Shown one piece after another: positions 25,401 through 33,352 of a DNA stretch of 64,000 bases. Under the pieces are notes generated by a model. That model worked only from the letters and a program-made list of their open reading frames with translations, was not told where the DNA came from and made no database searches. This stretch comes from Lentimicrobiaceae bacterium (GTDB lineage Bacteria > Bacteroidota > Bacteroidia > Bacteroidales > Lentimicrobiaceae). Within the stretch, counting starts at the first letter, position 1. Every line of letters starts with the position of its first letter. The DNA is taken from NCBI GenBank assembly GCA_020636745.1, contig JACJXH010000002.1, positions 496,001 through 560,000 on the forward strand, written 5' to 3'. The translations under genes were made by a program, and so were the position numbers.

Positions 25401-27689
25401 TCCTCCGTTTCCGGTAATAAATGTCCAATATATCCCTGAATTGTTTACCTGCTCCTGAGTCCAGCACCCGGGTATTGTGCCTCCGTTCTCGAATCCTTCA
25501 TTCCATGGAAAAGTTGAGATAATGCCGCAAGCAGTCGTAAAAGTCAGGTCTTCACCATAATAAGTTCCGCTTGAGTTGGTTGCATAGGCCCTGTAATGAT
25601 AGGGAGTATTGGAATTTAGTCCTGTTATACTGCTTGTAAATTCGCCAAGTCCTGAACCATCAGTTGTATGGTTGTCAGTGATTTCAGGATTGGCAGATGT
25701 TGCCCAGCAAACGCCTCTGGCTGTAACCGGTGTTCCTCCATCTGTTATAACATTTCCGCCAGCCGTTGCGGTTGTTGTGCCAACTTGAGAAGCTGTAGTT
25801 GTAGTAACTGAGGCTGCTCCCGGGGTAAAGGTCAGATCTGAACCGTAAGCAGTACCATCACTGTTGGTAGCCGCAAGCCTGAAGTGATAGGTTGTGCCTG
25901 CATTTAAACTGCTGAGGCTTGCATTTACTGCAACTGCAGCAGTACCGCTTCCGGCAGAATTGACAGGGGTGCTGTTCCCGTAAGAGCTAGTTGTACCCCA
26001 TTGAAAATAATAGGTTGTTGCCAGCCCGTTGGGGTTAACCGTACCATTGATTGTTGCACTGTTTCCTGTAATAGCTGTTGCAGGAAGTGTAACAACAGCC
26101 GGGTCATTTCCAAATTTAAATGAGGCGATTCTTGTTCCTTTTGAAGTTCCTCCTGTTTTAACATATTCTGTAGAGAACCAGAAAGTCTGGTCATCAGTTG
26201 GGTCAACAGACATTAGTGCATAATCTCCCCAGCGGTTATATGAAATCTGTGCTACAGTTCCATTGTAAATACTTTCTTCTGCAATGTCAAGCAATCCTGA
26301 AGCAGCAGCATAAGCGCTTGCTGATTGTCCGCAATATCTTATTCCGGGATAGATAGTAGAGCTCGAGATGGAATATCCAAGCGCAATTTTACCACTGCCA
26401 TTTAACATAATGCTACCCATCCAACGTGAATGAGCGTCAGGGGCAAAGGTGCCTTGCTGGCGAATGGTCCAGGTGGTGGAAGGTGATGTTTTACGTAGCT
26501 CATACCAACGGATACCTGCGTGATTGGTTGCATCAACATCCACGGTATGACAACATACAATGGTTTGATATGTGCCGAAATTGCGGTACTGAGGCGCGTT
26601 CATTATTACCTGGGGTACACCATCAAGCTTTTGGGAGTTGGGTTGTGTGATATCATTCCAGGAAGCATTAAACTGACTGTCGAAAGGAGTAACAGCCAGC
26701 TGCTGAACACGATTAAAGGTGGAAGACGAAGGAGTTGTCCAGTTAACAGCTAATTCATATAACCAGAGTTGGTCAGAACCACCTGCTACTGCATCATCGT
26801 TGAAGGCAATAAACATACCTGGTGAACCGGATGGAGCTGCAACGCCGTCATTGTCAAGTGGCGGTACACACAAAAATCCTGAACCGGGACGCCATGGATT
26901 GTCAAAGGCAACCATTTGAGCAGGCTGGCCAAGTAACATCTTTGAACGTTCAAATACATAAATATCATTTCCTGAACTGGTATTGGTTCCCATGTAATAG
27001 CCATCCTGCCATACACCGATTTTTTCATAATCGGGGGTATCAGTAACATCAAAAGAATATTGAAACCAGGTGCCTGTGGGATCATTGGTTGACGAAACTG
27101 CCACAAGCATTAAATCATTGGAGCCGCAAAGCGAAAATTCAACTGCAATCCAACGGTCAGCTTGTTCATCGTATTGAATTAATGGATCTCCATCGTTGCA
27201 GTTAGCTCCTGCTACAGACCCGAAAAGCAGATTCATGTTAGTGGGGCCTGCAAGCAATGTGCCTGTTTTGCTGTAAATTGCGTAGGTGGAATTAACTGTT
27301 TGCATATAATGATTGGGCCCTGCTGTTCCGTTGCAATCAGGAGGAAAGGCAGAAGTGGATTGCCCTTCAAAATTTACAATAGGTGCTTTTGAGCCAGTTT
27401 TTTCACCCATTTTCTTCTGCCAGGCCGCATCAGGGCCTTTTGGTAAAGCTGTTTCTGCGTAAGGATAAAGCCGTGGTTCTATTTTTTTATTGGCCGCTTT
27501 TCGCAATGCTTTTTCTTTCATCACTTCCAATTCTTCCTGTGTTGCAGGAGGAATATCTCTCAAGGGAAGTGTTTCGCCCATGAAAACTCCATTACCGATG
27601 AGCGTAGGATGAATAGCCTTGTCCTGCGCTTTTGTTGAAAAAACTGCCAAAATAAAGGCTGCTGTAAATAGTAAAAAACGAATTTTCAT
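22413..27689 (-). CDS. Large T9SS-exported surface protein with nine BACON domains
   Basis: This protein has 1758 residues. A signal peptide (about 1-21, ending STKAQ) is followed by an N-terminal region of roughly 500 residues that looks like a beta-propeller (NGTAGPNHYMQTVNSTYAIY, DRWIAVEFSLCGSND, YQTIVCCHTVDVDA). Next come two fibronectin-III-like modules (about 535-715) and a cleaved-adhesin/MAM-like module (about 716-885). Nine BACON domains of 87 residues follow (about 890-1675); the first eight are almost identical and the ninth diverged. A type A T9SS sorting domain ends the protein (IPNPARGLFSIYA, ending RKLVIIK). BACON domains are linked to carbohydrate or mucin binding in Bacteroidota. 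A paralogue lies at 55991-59833. The protein is probably surface-anchored or released; its target is unknown. Confidence 0.92.
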   Translation of the reverse strand: MKIRFLLFTAAFILAVFSTKAQDKAIHPTLIGNGVFMGETLPLRDIPPATQEELEVMKEKALRKAANKKIEPRLYPYAETALPKGPDAAWQKKMGEKTGSKAPIVNFEGQSTSAFPPDCNGTAGPNHYMQTVNSTYAIYSKTGTLLAGPTNMNLLFGSVAGANCNDGDPLIQYDEQADRWIAVEFSLCGSNDLMLVAVSSTNDPTGTWFQYSFDVTDTPDYEKIGVWQDGYYMGTNTSSGNDIYVFERSKMLLGQPAQMVAFDNPWRPGSGFLCVPPLDNDGVAAPSGSPGMFIAFNDDAVAGGSDQLWLYELAVNWTTPSSSTFNRVQQLAVTPFDSQFNASWNDITQPNSQKLDGVPQVIMNAPQYRNFGTYQTIVCCHTVDVDATNHAGIRWYELRKTSPSTTWTIRQQGTFAPDAHSRWMGSIMLNGSGKIALGYSISSSTIYPGIRYCGQSASAYAAASGLLDIAEESIYNGTVAQISYNRWGDYALMSVDPTDDQTFWFSTEYVKTGGTSKGTRIASFKFGNDPAVVTLPATAITGNSATINGTVNPNGLATTYYFQWGTTSSYGNSTPVNSAGSGTAAVAVNASLSSLNAGTTYHFRLAATNSDGTAYGSDLTFTPGAASVTTTTASQVGTTTATAGGNVITDGGTPVTARGVCWATSANPEITDNHTTDGSGLGEFTSSITGLNSNTPYHYRAYATNSSGTYYGEDLTFTTACGIISTFPWNEGFENGGTIPGCWTQEQVNNSGIYWTFITGNGGSNPASAHSGTFNACLKDATASDNKTKLITPTLNLNSISSPVLKFWHTQQLWSPDQDQLTVFYKTSANGSWTQLASYTTSITSWTEETINLPNPGSEYYIAFEGNAKYGRGVCVDDVSITGSATGPTLSVTPANQNVAATAGNTSFAVTSNTAWTAASDQTWCTVTSSGNGNSTITATFTANPLLTQRVASITVTVAGLTPVVVTVTQAGTSPNLLVTPANQNVAATAGNTSFAVTSNTAWTAASDQTWCTVTSSGNGNGTITATFTANPLLTQRVASITVTVAGLTPVVVTVTQAGTSPNLLVTPANQNVAATAGNTSFAVTSNTAWTAASDQTWCTVTSSGNGNGTITATFTANPLLTQRMASITVTVAGLTPVVVTVTQAGTSPNLLVTPANQNVAAIAGNTSFAVTSNTAWTAASDQTWCTVTSSGNGNGTITATFTANPLLTQRVASITVTVAGLTPVVVTVTQAETSPTLLVTPANQNVAAIAGNTSFAVTSNTAWTAASDQTWCTVTSSGNGNGTITATFTANPLLTQRVASITVTVAGLTPVVVTVTQAGTSPTLLVTPANQNVAATAGNTSFAVTSNTAWTAASDQTWCTVTSSGNGNGTLTATFTANPLLTQRMASITVTVAGLTPVVVTVTQAGTSPTLLVTPANQNVAATAGNTSFAVTSNTAWTAASDQTWCTVTSSGNGNGTITATFTANPLLTQRVASITVTVAGLTPVVVTVTQAGTSPTLLVTPANQNVAAIAGNTSFAVTSNTAWSAASDQTWCTVTSSGNGNGTLTATFTANPLLTQRVASITVTAAGLTPVVVTVTQAGTSPTLLVTPANQNVNEFAGAVEYIVTSNSSWTASSDSAWCLVTAGGIGNGTIVANYSANPYYDSRVATISVTTSGLPVQRVTLTQAQTTVSVQEVEKNEIRLIPNPARGLFSIYADQSSFSRLEVSIVTLAGATLQNRVCQGDNIYKFDMSTAPQGCYFVKIKTPKEILIRKLVIIK
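22915..25002 (-). repeat. Eight tandem 261-bp BACON-coding repeats
   Basis: The unit is exactly 261 bases (87 codons). It starts at 22915, 23176, 23437, 23698, 23959, 24220, 24481 and 24742, for 2088 bases in total with no gap. Copies differ by only a few single-base changes, many of them silent. Landmark words such as TTGGCAGGAGTAAC recur at the same phase in every copy. The flanking ninth coding unit (22650-22914) is clearly divergent. Confidence 0.97.
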
Positions 27690-28086
27690 TTCTTCTCTTT
27701 GTGGGTTATACTTAAGGTGAGCACTGCTGTTTTATTGCGAATAAGAGATGTAAAAATATTGATTGATTCCTATAAAACCTAATTTTTCTTTGGGCCTCAT
27801 TCTATTTCATGATGTGTATAAATGAGTCGGACAAATGCATGTTATTTTTTCAAGGAAAGGATGACTCTTTATTACTTTCAGTATTTGACAAATGAAATAA
27901 CATCGCCAATTCAGTTAAAGAATTGGCGATGTTATCTGATTTTTGATACTTTTCAGTGATTGTTCTGAAAAGTTAAATAATATCACTCATTTTTTATCGG
28001 GGGAAACCTGTTGCTATAGCTTTATCCTCGGAAAGCCTGATTATAACCTTCCGCTGTATGCTGAACATTGATAATTTTCTGATGCT
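27690..28086. other. Intergenic region with a perfect 16-bp hairpin
   Basis: The region lies between two minus-strand genes and carries at 27897-27935 an inverted repeat with perfect 16-base arms (ATAACATCGCCAATTC/GAATTGGCGATGTTAT) and a 7-base loop. It is about 150 bases past the stop of the CDGSH gene, and no long T-run follows, so it may be a terminator or another structured element. No gene is seen. Confidence 0.6.
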
Positions 28087-28515
28087 TTAGCCTTTAAATT
28101 TATGCTCATAATGGCTGCCATCACAAAATGGCTTATTGGTAGAATGACCGCAACGGCAAAAGGAGCTGACATTGTTGATGATGCCTTCGGTTCCATCAGC
28201 ATATCGGATAGTACAATTGCCCCTGAGAATGATGGGGCCATCCGGCAGAATATCAAGATGGACTTTTTGAACTGTTGCGGGCCTTTCTTCTTCACTTTTA
28301 TTCATAAAATAACTGAGAGCACCTGAAGGGCACGCACTTACCTGTGCTATAATTTCTTTTGTGGAGGCTCCTTCCGGAGTTATCCAGGGCCTTTTTGAGG
28401 GATCAAAAACCTGTGGTAAGCCTTTGAAGCATTTGGTGGAATGAATGCATTTGTGAGGTTCCCATTTTATAGTCACTTCACCATTAGAATAGTGCTTTAT
28501 GATTTTATTGTCCAT
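28087..28515 (-). CDS. Fer4_19/CDGSH iron-sulfur protein
   Basis: The 142-residue protein combines two iron-sulfur modules. The N-terminal half (residues 15-70) has CIHSTKCF and CPSGAL, with FDPSKRPWI between them, which is the divergent mono-cluster ferredoxin family Fer4_19. The C-terminal half has a complete CDGSH motif: Cys120, Cys122, Cys131 and His135 in CRCGHSTNKPFCDGSH, which binds a redox-active [2Fe-2S] cluster. This pairing is known in bacteria, usually without an assigned function; electron transfer or iron-sulfur handling is likely. The GNAT gene upstream on the same strand (34-base gap) is a common companion and suggests one transcript. Confidence 0.88.
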   Translation of the reverse strand: MDNKIIKHYSNGEVTIKWEPHKCIHSTKCFKGLPQVFDPSKRPWITPEGASTKEIIAQVSACPSGALSYFMNKSEEERPATVQKVHLDILPDGPIILRGNCTIRYADGTEGIINNVSSFCRCGHSTNKPFCDGSHYEHKFKG

Positions 28516-28549
28516 ATTTTCGCAATGTTAAAGGTTGTTTTTCAAAAGG

Positions 28550-28834
28550 TTACTTATAATACAAATCAGCGTATTCTGAAGTTTTATCAAAAACACTTTT
28601 AACAAACGGGCAAAGCGGCATGATTTTAATGTTACGTCTTCTGGCTAACTCAACCATCTTTTCAAGAAGCATCTTGCCTATACCTTGCCCTTTAAGGGCA
28701 TCACTTACCATCGTGTGATCAACAATAATATATGAGTCACTCCCTTTTACCCACGACATTTCTGCCAGGGTTTTGCCTTTATCACTCATGTAAAATCTGC
28801 CATTGGAGTCTGATTCAGAAAGCTTTATTTCCAT
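28550..28834 (-). CDS. Small GNAT-family acetyltransferase (YjdJ-like)
   Basis: The 94-residue protein matches the small GNAT group (Acetyltransf_CG). It has the acetyl-CoA-binding loop QGIGKMLLEKMVELAR preceded by DHTMVSDALKG, and a C-terminal PLCPFVKSVFDKTSEYADLY. The PLCPFV cysteine is typical of this group. Substrates of these short proteins are generally unknown. It is upstream of the CDGSH gene on the same strand with a 34-base gap. The start at 28834 fits the normal family N-terminus. Confidence 0.85.
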   Translation of the reverse strand: MEIKLSESDSNGRFYMSDKGKTLAEMSWVKGSDSYIIVDHTMVSDALKGQGIGKMLLEKMVELARRRNIKIMPLCPFVKSVFDKTSEYADLYYK

Positions 28835-29180
28835 GTTTGATCATTTAAATTCAGTTAATTAAACAGTTGAAATCTTTCTTTTGTTGCTGGTACGATTATC
28901 AGAGTGTAATTTCTTTATTCAGCTTGGGCCTGTTGCCCAATTTGGATAAGGCTCAGAACTCATAAATCATTCTTTTTCAGCGCAGCCACTGAACCTGTTA
29001 AACAACTATGATGATAACTTGTTTAGTTTTTAAGAATTTGCACACCAGAGTTGTTTTCAATTCATTCTTTTGTGCAAACGCTGAGTTTATTTTGATCAAA
29101 ACAAAACTGACCCGCTCAGTATCTAAGCGGGGGCTAATCCGAAAAGCCAAAAAAAGTAGGTAAAACTTAAATTGAATCAA
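28835..29180. other. Divergent intergenic region with small hairpin
   Basis: This 346-base gap separates the minus-strand GNAT gene from the plus-strand cupredoxin gene. A hairpin with arms CCCGCT/AGCGGG lies at 29111-29131, 50 bases before the cupredoxin ATG, where it could act on transcription or translation. I see no gene; a 60-codon minus-strand frame here has no supporting features. Confidence 0.4.
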
Positions 29181-29783
29181 ATGAAAACAAAAATTTTACT
29201 GTTTATTTCCTTTCTTTTATTGAGCAATCTTATTTCAGCTAAAACCTGGGTGATTGCCAATGCCGGTTTTACATTTTCGCCGGTTACGCTTACAATTAAT
29301 CTGGGCGACAGCGTGATGTTTGATCTCTCCAGTTCGCATGATGCCCTGGAGGTGAGTGAGGCTACCTGGCTTGCCAATGGAAACACCGCTCTAGCAGGCG
29401 GATTTAGTACACCTTTTGGCGGAGGACTCGTTTTACCTGAAAGTCTGACAGAGGGTACGCATTTTTATGTGTGTGTGCCTCATGCCGCAGGTGGAATGAA
29501 AGGGAAAATAATTGTTCAGAATACAACAGGTGTTATTGTTAACTTGCTAAATAGTAATGTTACCATCTTTCCTAATCCATCTCGTGATGTGATAAATGTT
29601 AAAGTAAACAACACATTTGCCGGCTCAGTTTACAGTTTAACCGACCAAACAGGCCGGGTGATACTGGAAGGACGCCTTGAGAATGAAACAAACCTGGTTA
29701 ATTTGACCGATGTGACCTCTGGTATATATCATTTTCAATTATCGGGTATTAAAGGCCAATCGATTACTGTAGTCAAATATTAA
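29181..29783 (+). CDS. T9SS-exported plastocyanin-like cupredoxin
   Basis: The 200-residue protein starts with a signal peptide (about 1-20, ending LISA). A type I copper domain of plastocyanin type follows, with the expected ligands: His53 (SSHDALE), Cys98, His101 and Met106 (CVPHAAGGMKG). The last 80 residues are a type A T9SS sorting domain (IFPNPSRDVINVKV ... GIYHFQLSG). It is therefore a blue-copper electron carrier sent outside the cell or to its surface by type IX secretion, an unusual place for a one-electron carrier. I chose the ATG at 29181 over the TTG three codons earlier. No electron donor gene is adjacent. Confidence 0.9.
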   Translation: MKTKILLFISFLLLSNLISAKTWVIANAGFTFSPVTLTINLGDSVMFDLSSSHDALEVSEATWLANGNTALAGGFSTPFGGGLVLPESLTEGTHFYVCVPHAAGGMKGKIIVQNTTGVIVNLLNSNVTIFPNPSRDVINVKVNNTFAGSVYSLTDQTGRVILEGRLENETNLVNLTDVTSGIYHFQLSGIKGQSITVVKY

Positions 29784-29799
29784 TTAATTTTTCTGTGCT

Positions 29800-29848
29800 C
29801 AGGCTTTGATTTCGGCATCCTTTGCTGATTCAAAGCCTGTTTTTTTTT
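29800..29848 (+). terminator. Intrinsic terminator after the cupredoxin gene
   Basis: The 10-base stem CAGGCTTTGA/TCAAAGCCTG with a 20-base loop is followed directly by a run of nine T. It begins 16 bases after the stop codon. Confidence 0.85.
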
Positions 29849-30201
29849 GTGACAGTTATTTTTTATTTCAAATTTTTATCCTGCTGTAATTATTAAAAAT
29901 ATAGTAATGGACTAATATACAATAATTTAAGGTGCTATTCGGGCATTAGATGACCATAGGAATCTTTGGGTAAAATCAAAAAACGACAACATTATTTATA
30001 ATAATTCTAAATTAGCTAAAAAAGTATGTATATTTGTGTATATGATTTTGCCTTAAATCATATTACTCTCTCATCCAACAACCCTGACAAGTTATCATAA
30101 GGCGATTTGTAAATTCCGGCTGGCTGATTCAATTCTTGCTTTTGATGAAACTAAAACTGTTTCATTGTTATTCGTCCAATTATTTATAAATACATGTTCC
30201 T
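29849..30201 (+). promoter_or_regulatory. Upstream region of the endolysin/protease cassette with a -7 box
   Basis: The region is strongly AT-rich. A perfect TAnnTTTG (TATATTTG) lies at 30029-30036, which would give a leader of about 160 bases before the GH19 ATG. No TTG was seen at a proper -33 distance. No gene is seen between the cupredoxin terminator and the cassette. Confidence 0.4.
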
Positions 30202-31017
30202 ATGTTACTTAAAGTCGGATCAAAAGGAATAGAAGTCAAACAAATCCAGCAAATTTTGGGACTGGAAGATGATGGCTCATTTGGGACAATAACTGAAGCC
30301 AGGGTGAAGGAATGGCAAACTTTGCATATGCTTCCGGCAGATGGTATAGTTGATGATGAAATATGGAATAAACTGCTGGCCGAGAGGCTTTTAAATAATG
30401 GGAATGACGTAAATATTGATTTTGAGCCCCACAGACTGAAAGGCTATATACCCGATTCTGTGTTGGAGCAGATTCCGGCGGTAGCGGAAATGTTCAGTAT
30501 AAACAGTATTCTCAGACTTGCTCACTTCTTGTCGCAATGTGGTCACGAAAGTGGTAATTTCAAAGCTGTTTACGAAAATTTAAACTATTCTTCCGACAGA
30601 TTAAAAGTGATTTTTTCAAAATATTTCCCGGGCGATTTAAGTGAAATTTATGCGCGAAATCCGGTTAAGATTGCTTCAAGAGTATACGCCAACCGCATGG
30701 GTAACGGCGATGAAGCAAGTCAGGAAGGATATAAATACCGGGGACGAGGATATATTCAGTTAACCGGGCGAAATAATTATGCTGCTTTCGCCGGATTTAT
30801 AGGAGAGGACACGCTCAGCAATCCTGATTTGGTTGCTACCAAATATCCACTTGCATCAGCGGCTTTTTATTTCAATTCAAATAAACTTTGGCGTATTTGT
30901 GATGGAGGTGCCACCGATGAGGTTGTAAAGGCGCTGACTTTGCGCATTAATGCAGGGCTTAATGGATTGTCAGACAGGCTGAATCATTTTAATGAGTACT
31001 ACCATCTTTTAAAGTAA
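30202..31017 (+). CDS. GH19 lysozyme/endolysin-like enzyme with N-terminal peptidoglycan-binding domain
   Basis: The product has 271 residues. About 1-65 is a PG_binding_1 domain (LKVGSKGIEVKQIQQILG). About 80-271 is a GH19 chitinase/lysozyme-type domain with catalytic Glu116 in CGHESGNF, a second acidic site at YENLNYSS, and YRGRGYIQLTGRNNY. Such enzymes cut murein or chitin and are frequent as phage endolysins. There is no signal peptide: the protein begins directly with the binding domain, so it is made in the cytosol and needs a holin, lysis or another route out. It is the first gene of a four-gene unit with two small membrane proteins and a secreted trypsin-like protease. No other phage gene is visible. 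Confidence 0.88.
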   Translation: MLLKVGSKGIEVKQIQQILGLEDDGSFGTITEARVKEWQTLHMLPADGIVDDEIWNKLLAERLLNNGNDVNIDFEPHRLKGYIPDSVLEQIPAVAEMFSINSILRLAHFLSQCGHESGNFKAVYENLNYSSDRLKVIFSKYFPGDLSEIYARNPVKIASRVYANRMGNGDEASQEGYKYRGRGYIQLTGRNNYAAFAGFIGEDTLSNPDLVATKYPLASAAFYFNSNKLWRICDGGATDEVVKALTLRINAGLNGLSDRLNHFNEYYHLLK

Positions 31018-31046
31018 TTAATCCATCAGCTTTAAACTTCCCCATT

Positions 31047-31892
31047 ATGGATAATGAAGAAAAAAAACTGTTCAACAGCATGAAAAGGGCTACAATTCTT
31101 TCGGGCATTGGCATGGGCCTGTTGCTTGGAATTATTATGGGTTTGTCGGTTTCAGAGGTTGTTAAAGTAATATTTGGTGTGCTAACGGCTCTCTTAGGGG
31201 CATTTCTGGGGTTCGACAGGCGGAGTTTTGCGGGCATGGAAGCTGAAGAGTATGAGAAGGAAAAACACAACACACTTTTTACTTCACTTCGTGCCGGCTG
31301 GTTTGGTCTTGCCGTGGTGGCCGGGATTCTTTCAGGCATGTGGATCAGAACCCATGAAATTTTTACCATCTCGGTAAAAGACAGCGTAAAACAATACACC
31401 GATGCAGGATTTGAACCTGAATATGCACGGAAACTCGTTACCTACAAGCGATTTGCCATTAATCCGGGCACCGGTGAGCTTGGCGAAATAACAGAAGTGC
31501 AAAGAGCTGGTCAGGCGGCACTTTTCAGCGCAGGGGACAAGGCAACACTTTGTGGTAAAATTGATCCCGATTTATGGAATGATGACTGGCAAATGGCAAA
31601 AAATGCAATGCTCGAAATTGACAAAAAATCACTGACAAAATTGGTTCAGGCAATTGAACTGAATGTGCCCGGAGATCGGCGCTTTGAATTTTTGAGAGGT
31701 TTGCGTGTGATGGTGTGTGAGATGAACAGTAAACCTACTGCTTTTTGCAAAATGGGAACAGATCTTGAAAAGTGGCAGAACAATGAAGATACTTCAGCTA
31801 TAGCCACTGTGGTTGCAAGTCTTCAGCCTGAAAATCAATTGCTAATGATGAAAGCCCTTTCAGCAATGGTTTGTCAGCTTGAAGTGGATTAA
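31047..31892 (+). CDS. Membrane protein of the endolysin/protease cassette (type A)
   Basis: The 281-residue protein has three predicted membrane segments in the first 100 residues, beginning with GIGMGLLLGIIMGLS. A motif DAGFEPEYAR (119-128) and a soluble C-terminal region of about 150 residues with several cysteines follow. I do not recognise a family. The first helix and the motif are shared with the membrane protein at 33353-33874 on the other side of the protease (GIGLGLLVGLVIGLS and EAGYSPSQAR), so the two are homologues. It starts 29 bases after the GH19 gene and ends 21 bases before the protease gene. Multiple membrane helices beside a signal-less murein hydrolase allow a holin-like or sensor role, but that is only inference. 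Confidence 0.7.
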   Translation: MDNEEKKLFNSMKRATILSGIGMGLLLGIIMGLSVSEVVKVIFGVLTALLGAFLGFDRRSFAGMEAEEYEKEKHNTLFTSLRAGWFGLAVVAGILSGMWIRTHEIFTISVKDSVKQYTDAGFEPEYARKLVTYKRFAINPGTGELGEITEVQRAGQAALFSAGDKATLCGKIDPDLWNDDWQMAKNAMLEIDKKSLTKLVQAIELNVPGDRRFEFLRGLRVMVCEMNSKPTAFCKMGTDLEKWQNNEDTSAIATVVASLQPENQLLMMKALSAMVCQLEVD

Positions 31893-31913
31893 TTCATTTA
31901 AAAACTTGTAAAT

Positions 31914-33350
31914 ATGAAAACAAGATGGATAGTGGTTTTACCAATATTGGTGTTTCTTTTGCCCTCAGGCGGTCTTTTTGCGCAAAGCGATGTGGAAAGT
32001 GCAAAAACATCTGTTGTTAAAATAGAAACGAAGTATTCTGTAAAAAATAAGAACGGACAGTTAGAAAAGAAGGCAGGGACTGCAACAGGATTTTGCTGGC
32101 AGAATGCCATGTACGTTGTAACCGCACTACATGCAGTTGCAGGGGTTGATGAAATCAAAGTGATTAAAAATGACGGCAAATATACGACGGCAAAAGTTGT
32201 AAGGGTTCTGCTGGAAGCTGATCTTGCTTTGTTGCAACTTACTGCTACACTGGGATTAAAACCTTTGGCGTTGGCCGATGTTAACCCCAATGCTGGCAAA
32301 AGTTATACCATATGGGGGTTTCCGCATGCAGTGTACAAGATACAGGACAACGAAGTCAGGCTTTCGCGCAGTTTGGAATCTACGCCCATCCTCAATGACA
32401 TCATTCATGGTGATGACCTGAAGTATCAGCTCGAAAAGCAAAAATATCCCTCCACGAAAGCTAAAATTCTGAAGATTGGGTCTACAATCCAGCCCGGGCA
32501 ATCGGGAGCCCCGCTTTTTACAAGCGATGGGAGAGTGGTTGGAATTGCAGATGGTGGGTTGAGGGGTGGTACTGCACTTTTAAACTGGGGCATGCCAGCT
32601 GCATTTTATTTACCAGCGCTGCCTAATTCAGGAGATATGATTCCGCAAACCGTATCATTACAATCCAATCTGTACAGCATTCATACAACCATTCCTGAGA
32701 ATGCAACCTCTGATGAAGTTGCTGTTATTATTGAACAGGAGGCGGCCGAAAATACCATTTCTATCGGCGACCAGTCAATTACCAAAACATGGACTGCTGA
32801 ATTTGCTGATATTATCAGCACTATGTCGGATGAAGAGAAAGCCGAAATTATGGCAATAGTAAATGGGTTTGGAGTGGATATGTTTGATACACAATATGAT
32901 ATTTATGAAGATTTTGAAACCGGTGCAACAGTCTCGATTCCTGCTGGCGAAAATTTTGAAGTAAGTGACGGTTGGTATTCCACCTGTAATTCAGAGGGTA
33001 CATTGTGTTATTCAATTCTTCCTTATTTTTCAGGTACTTACCCTGATGCTAAAACCCACGCCATGGACCTGTTTATCCAAAGTTTCCCTGAAACTGCATG
33101 GGTTTACAATGAATCTACGCCTGACCAAATGGCTGAGATTGACGAATCTGAAATGGCCGGCTTTACTTTTACCCGATATTCTACAACTGTTGAGGGCTTA
33201 GTACTGGAGTTTACAGCTGAGATTTCAGGTCCTGATTTGTTAATTGCTTATTTAATTTATGATGTCAATCAGATAGAACGTCAGGATTACAGAAAACAAT
33301 ACCTGCACTTTTCGTTGGCAATGGCACTTAGAGATTTTGCAAGTTATTAA
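31914..33350 (+). CDS. Secreted trypsin-like serine protease with unknown C-terminal domain
   Basis: The 478-residue protein has a signal peptide (about 1-24, ending LFAQ). A trypsin/HtrA-like S1 domain lies at about 28-245 with the full triad: His73 (TALHAVAG), Asp103 (EADLALLQL) and Ser197 (QPGQSGAPLF). The C-terminal 230 residues are not a recognised PDZ domain. They contain a Ser/Thr/Asp-rich part and a region from about 325 (GATVSIPAGENFEVSDGWYS) that looks like a separate beta domain. It should act in the periplasm or outside. It lies between two related membrane proteins and follows a GH19 enzyme in one operon; the last gene starts two bases after its stop. A role in activating or cleaving its membrane neighbours is inference. 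Confidence 0.82.
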   Translation: MKTRWIVVLPILVFLLPSGGLFAQSDVESAKTSVVKIETKYSVKNKNGQLEKKAGTATGFCWQNAMYVVTALHAVAGVDEIKVIKNDGKYTTAKVVRVLLEADLALLQLTATLGLKPLALADVNPNAGKSYTIWGFPHAVYKIQDNEVRLSRSLESTPILNDIIHGDDLKYQLEKQKYPSTKAKILKIGSTIQPGQSGAPLFTSDGRVVGIADGGLRGGTALLNWGMPAAFYLPALPNSGDMIPQTVSLQSNLYSIHTTIPENATSDEVAVIIEQEAAENTISIGDQSITKTWTAEFADIISTMSDEEKAEIMAIVNGFGVDMFDTQYDIYEDFETGATVSIPAGENFEVSDGWYSTCNSEGTLCYSILPYFSGTYPDAKTHAMDLFIQSFPETAWVYNESTPDQMAEIDESEMAGFTFTRYSTTVEGLVLEFTAEISGPDLLIAYLIYDVNQIERQDYRKQYLHFSLAMALRDFASY

Positions 33351-33352
33351 AT

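Noticed and set aside
28998..29180. A 60-codon minus-strand frame upstream of the cupredoxin gene.
   Set aside because: Low-complexity AT-rich translation with no start context or family features.
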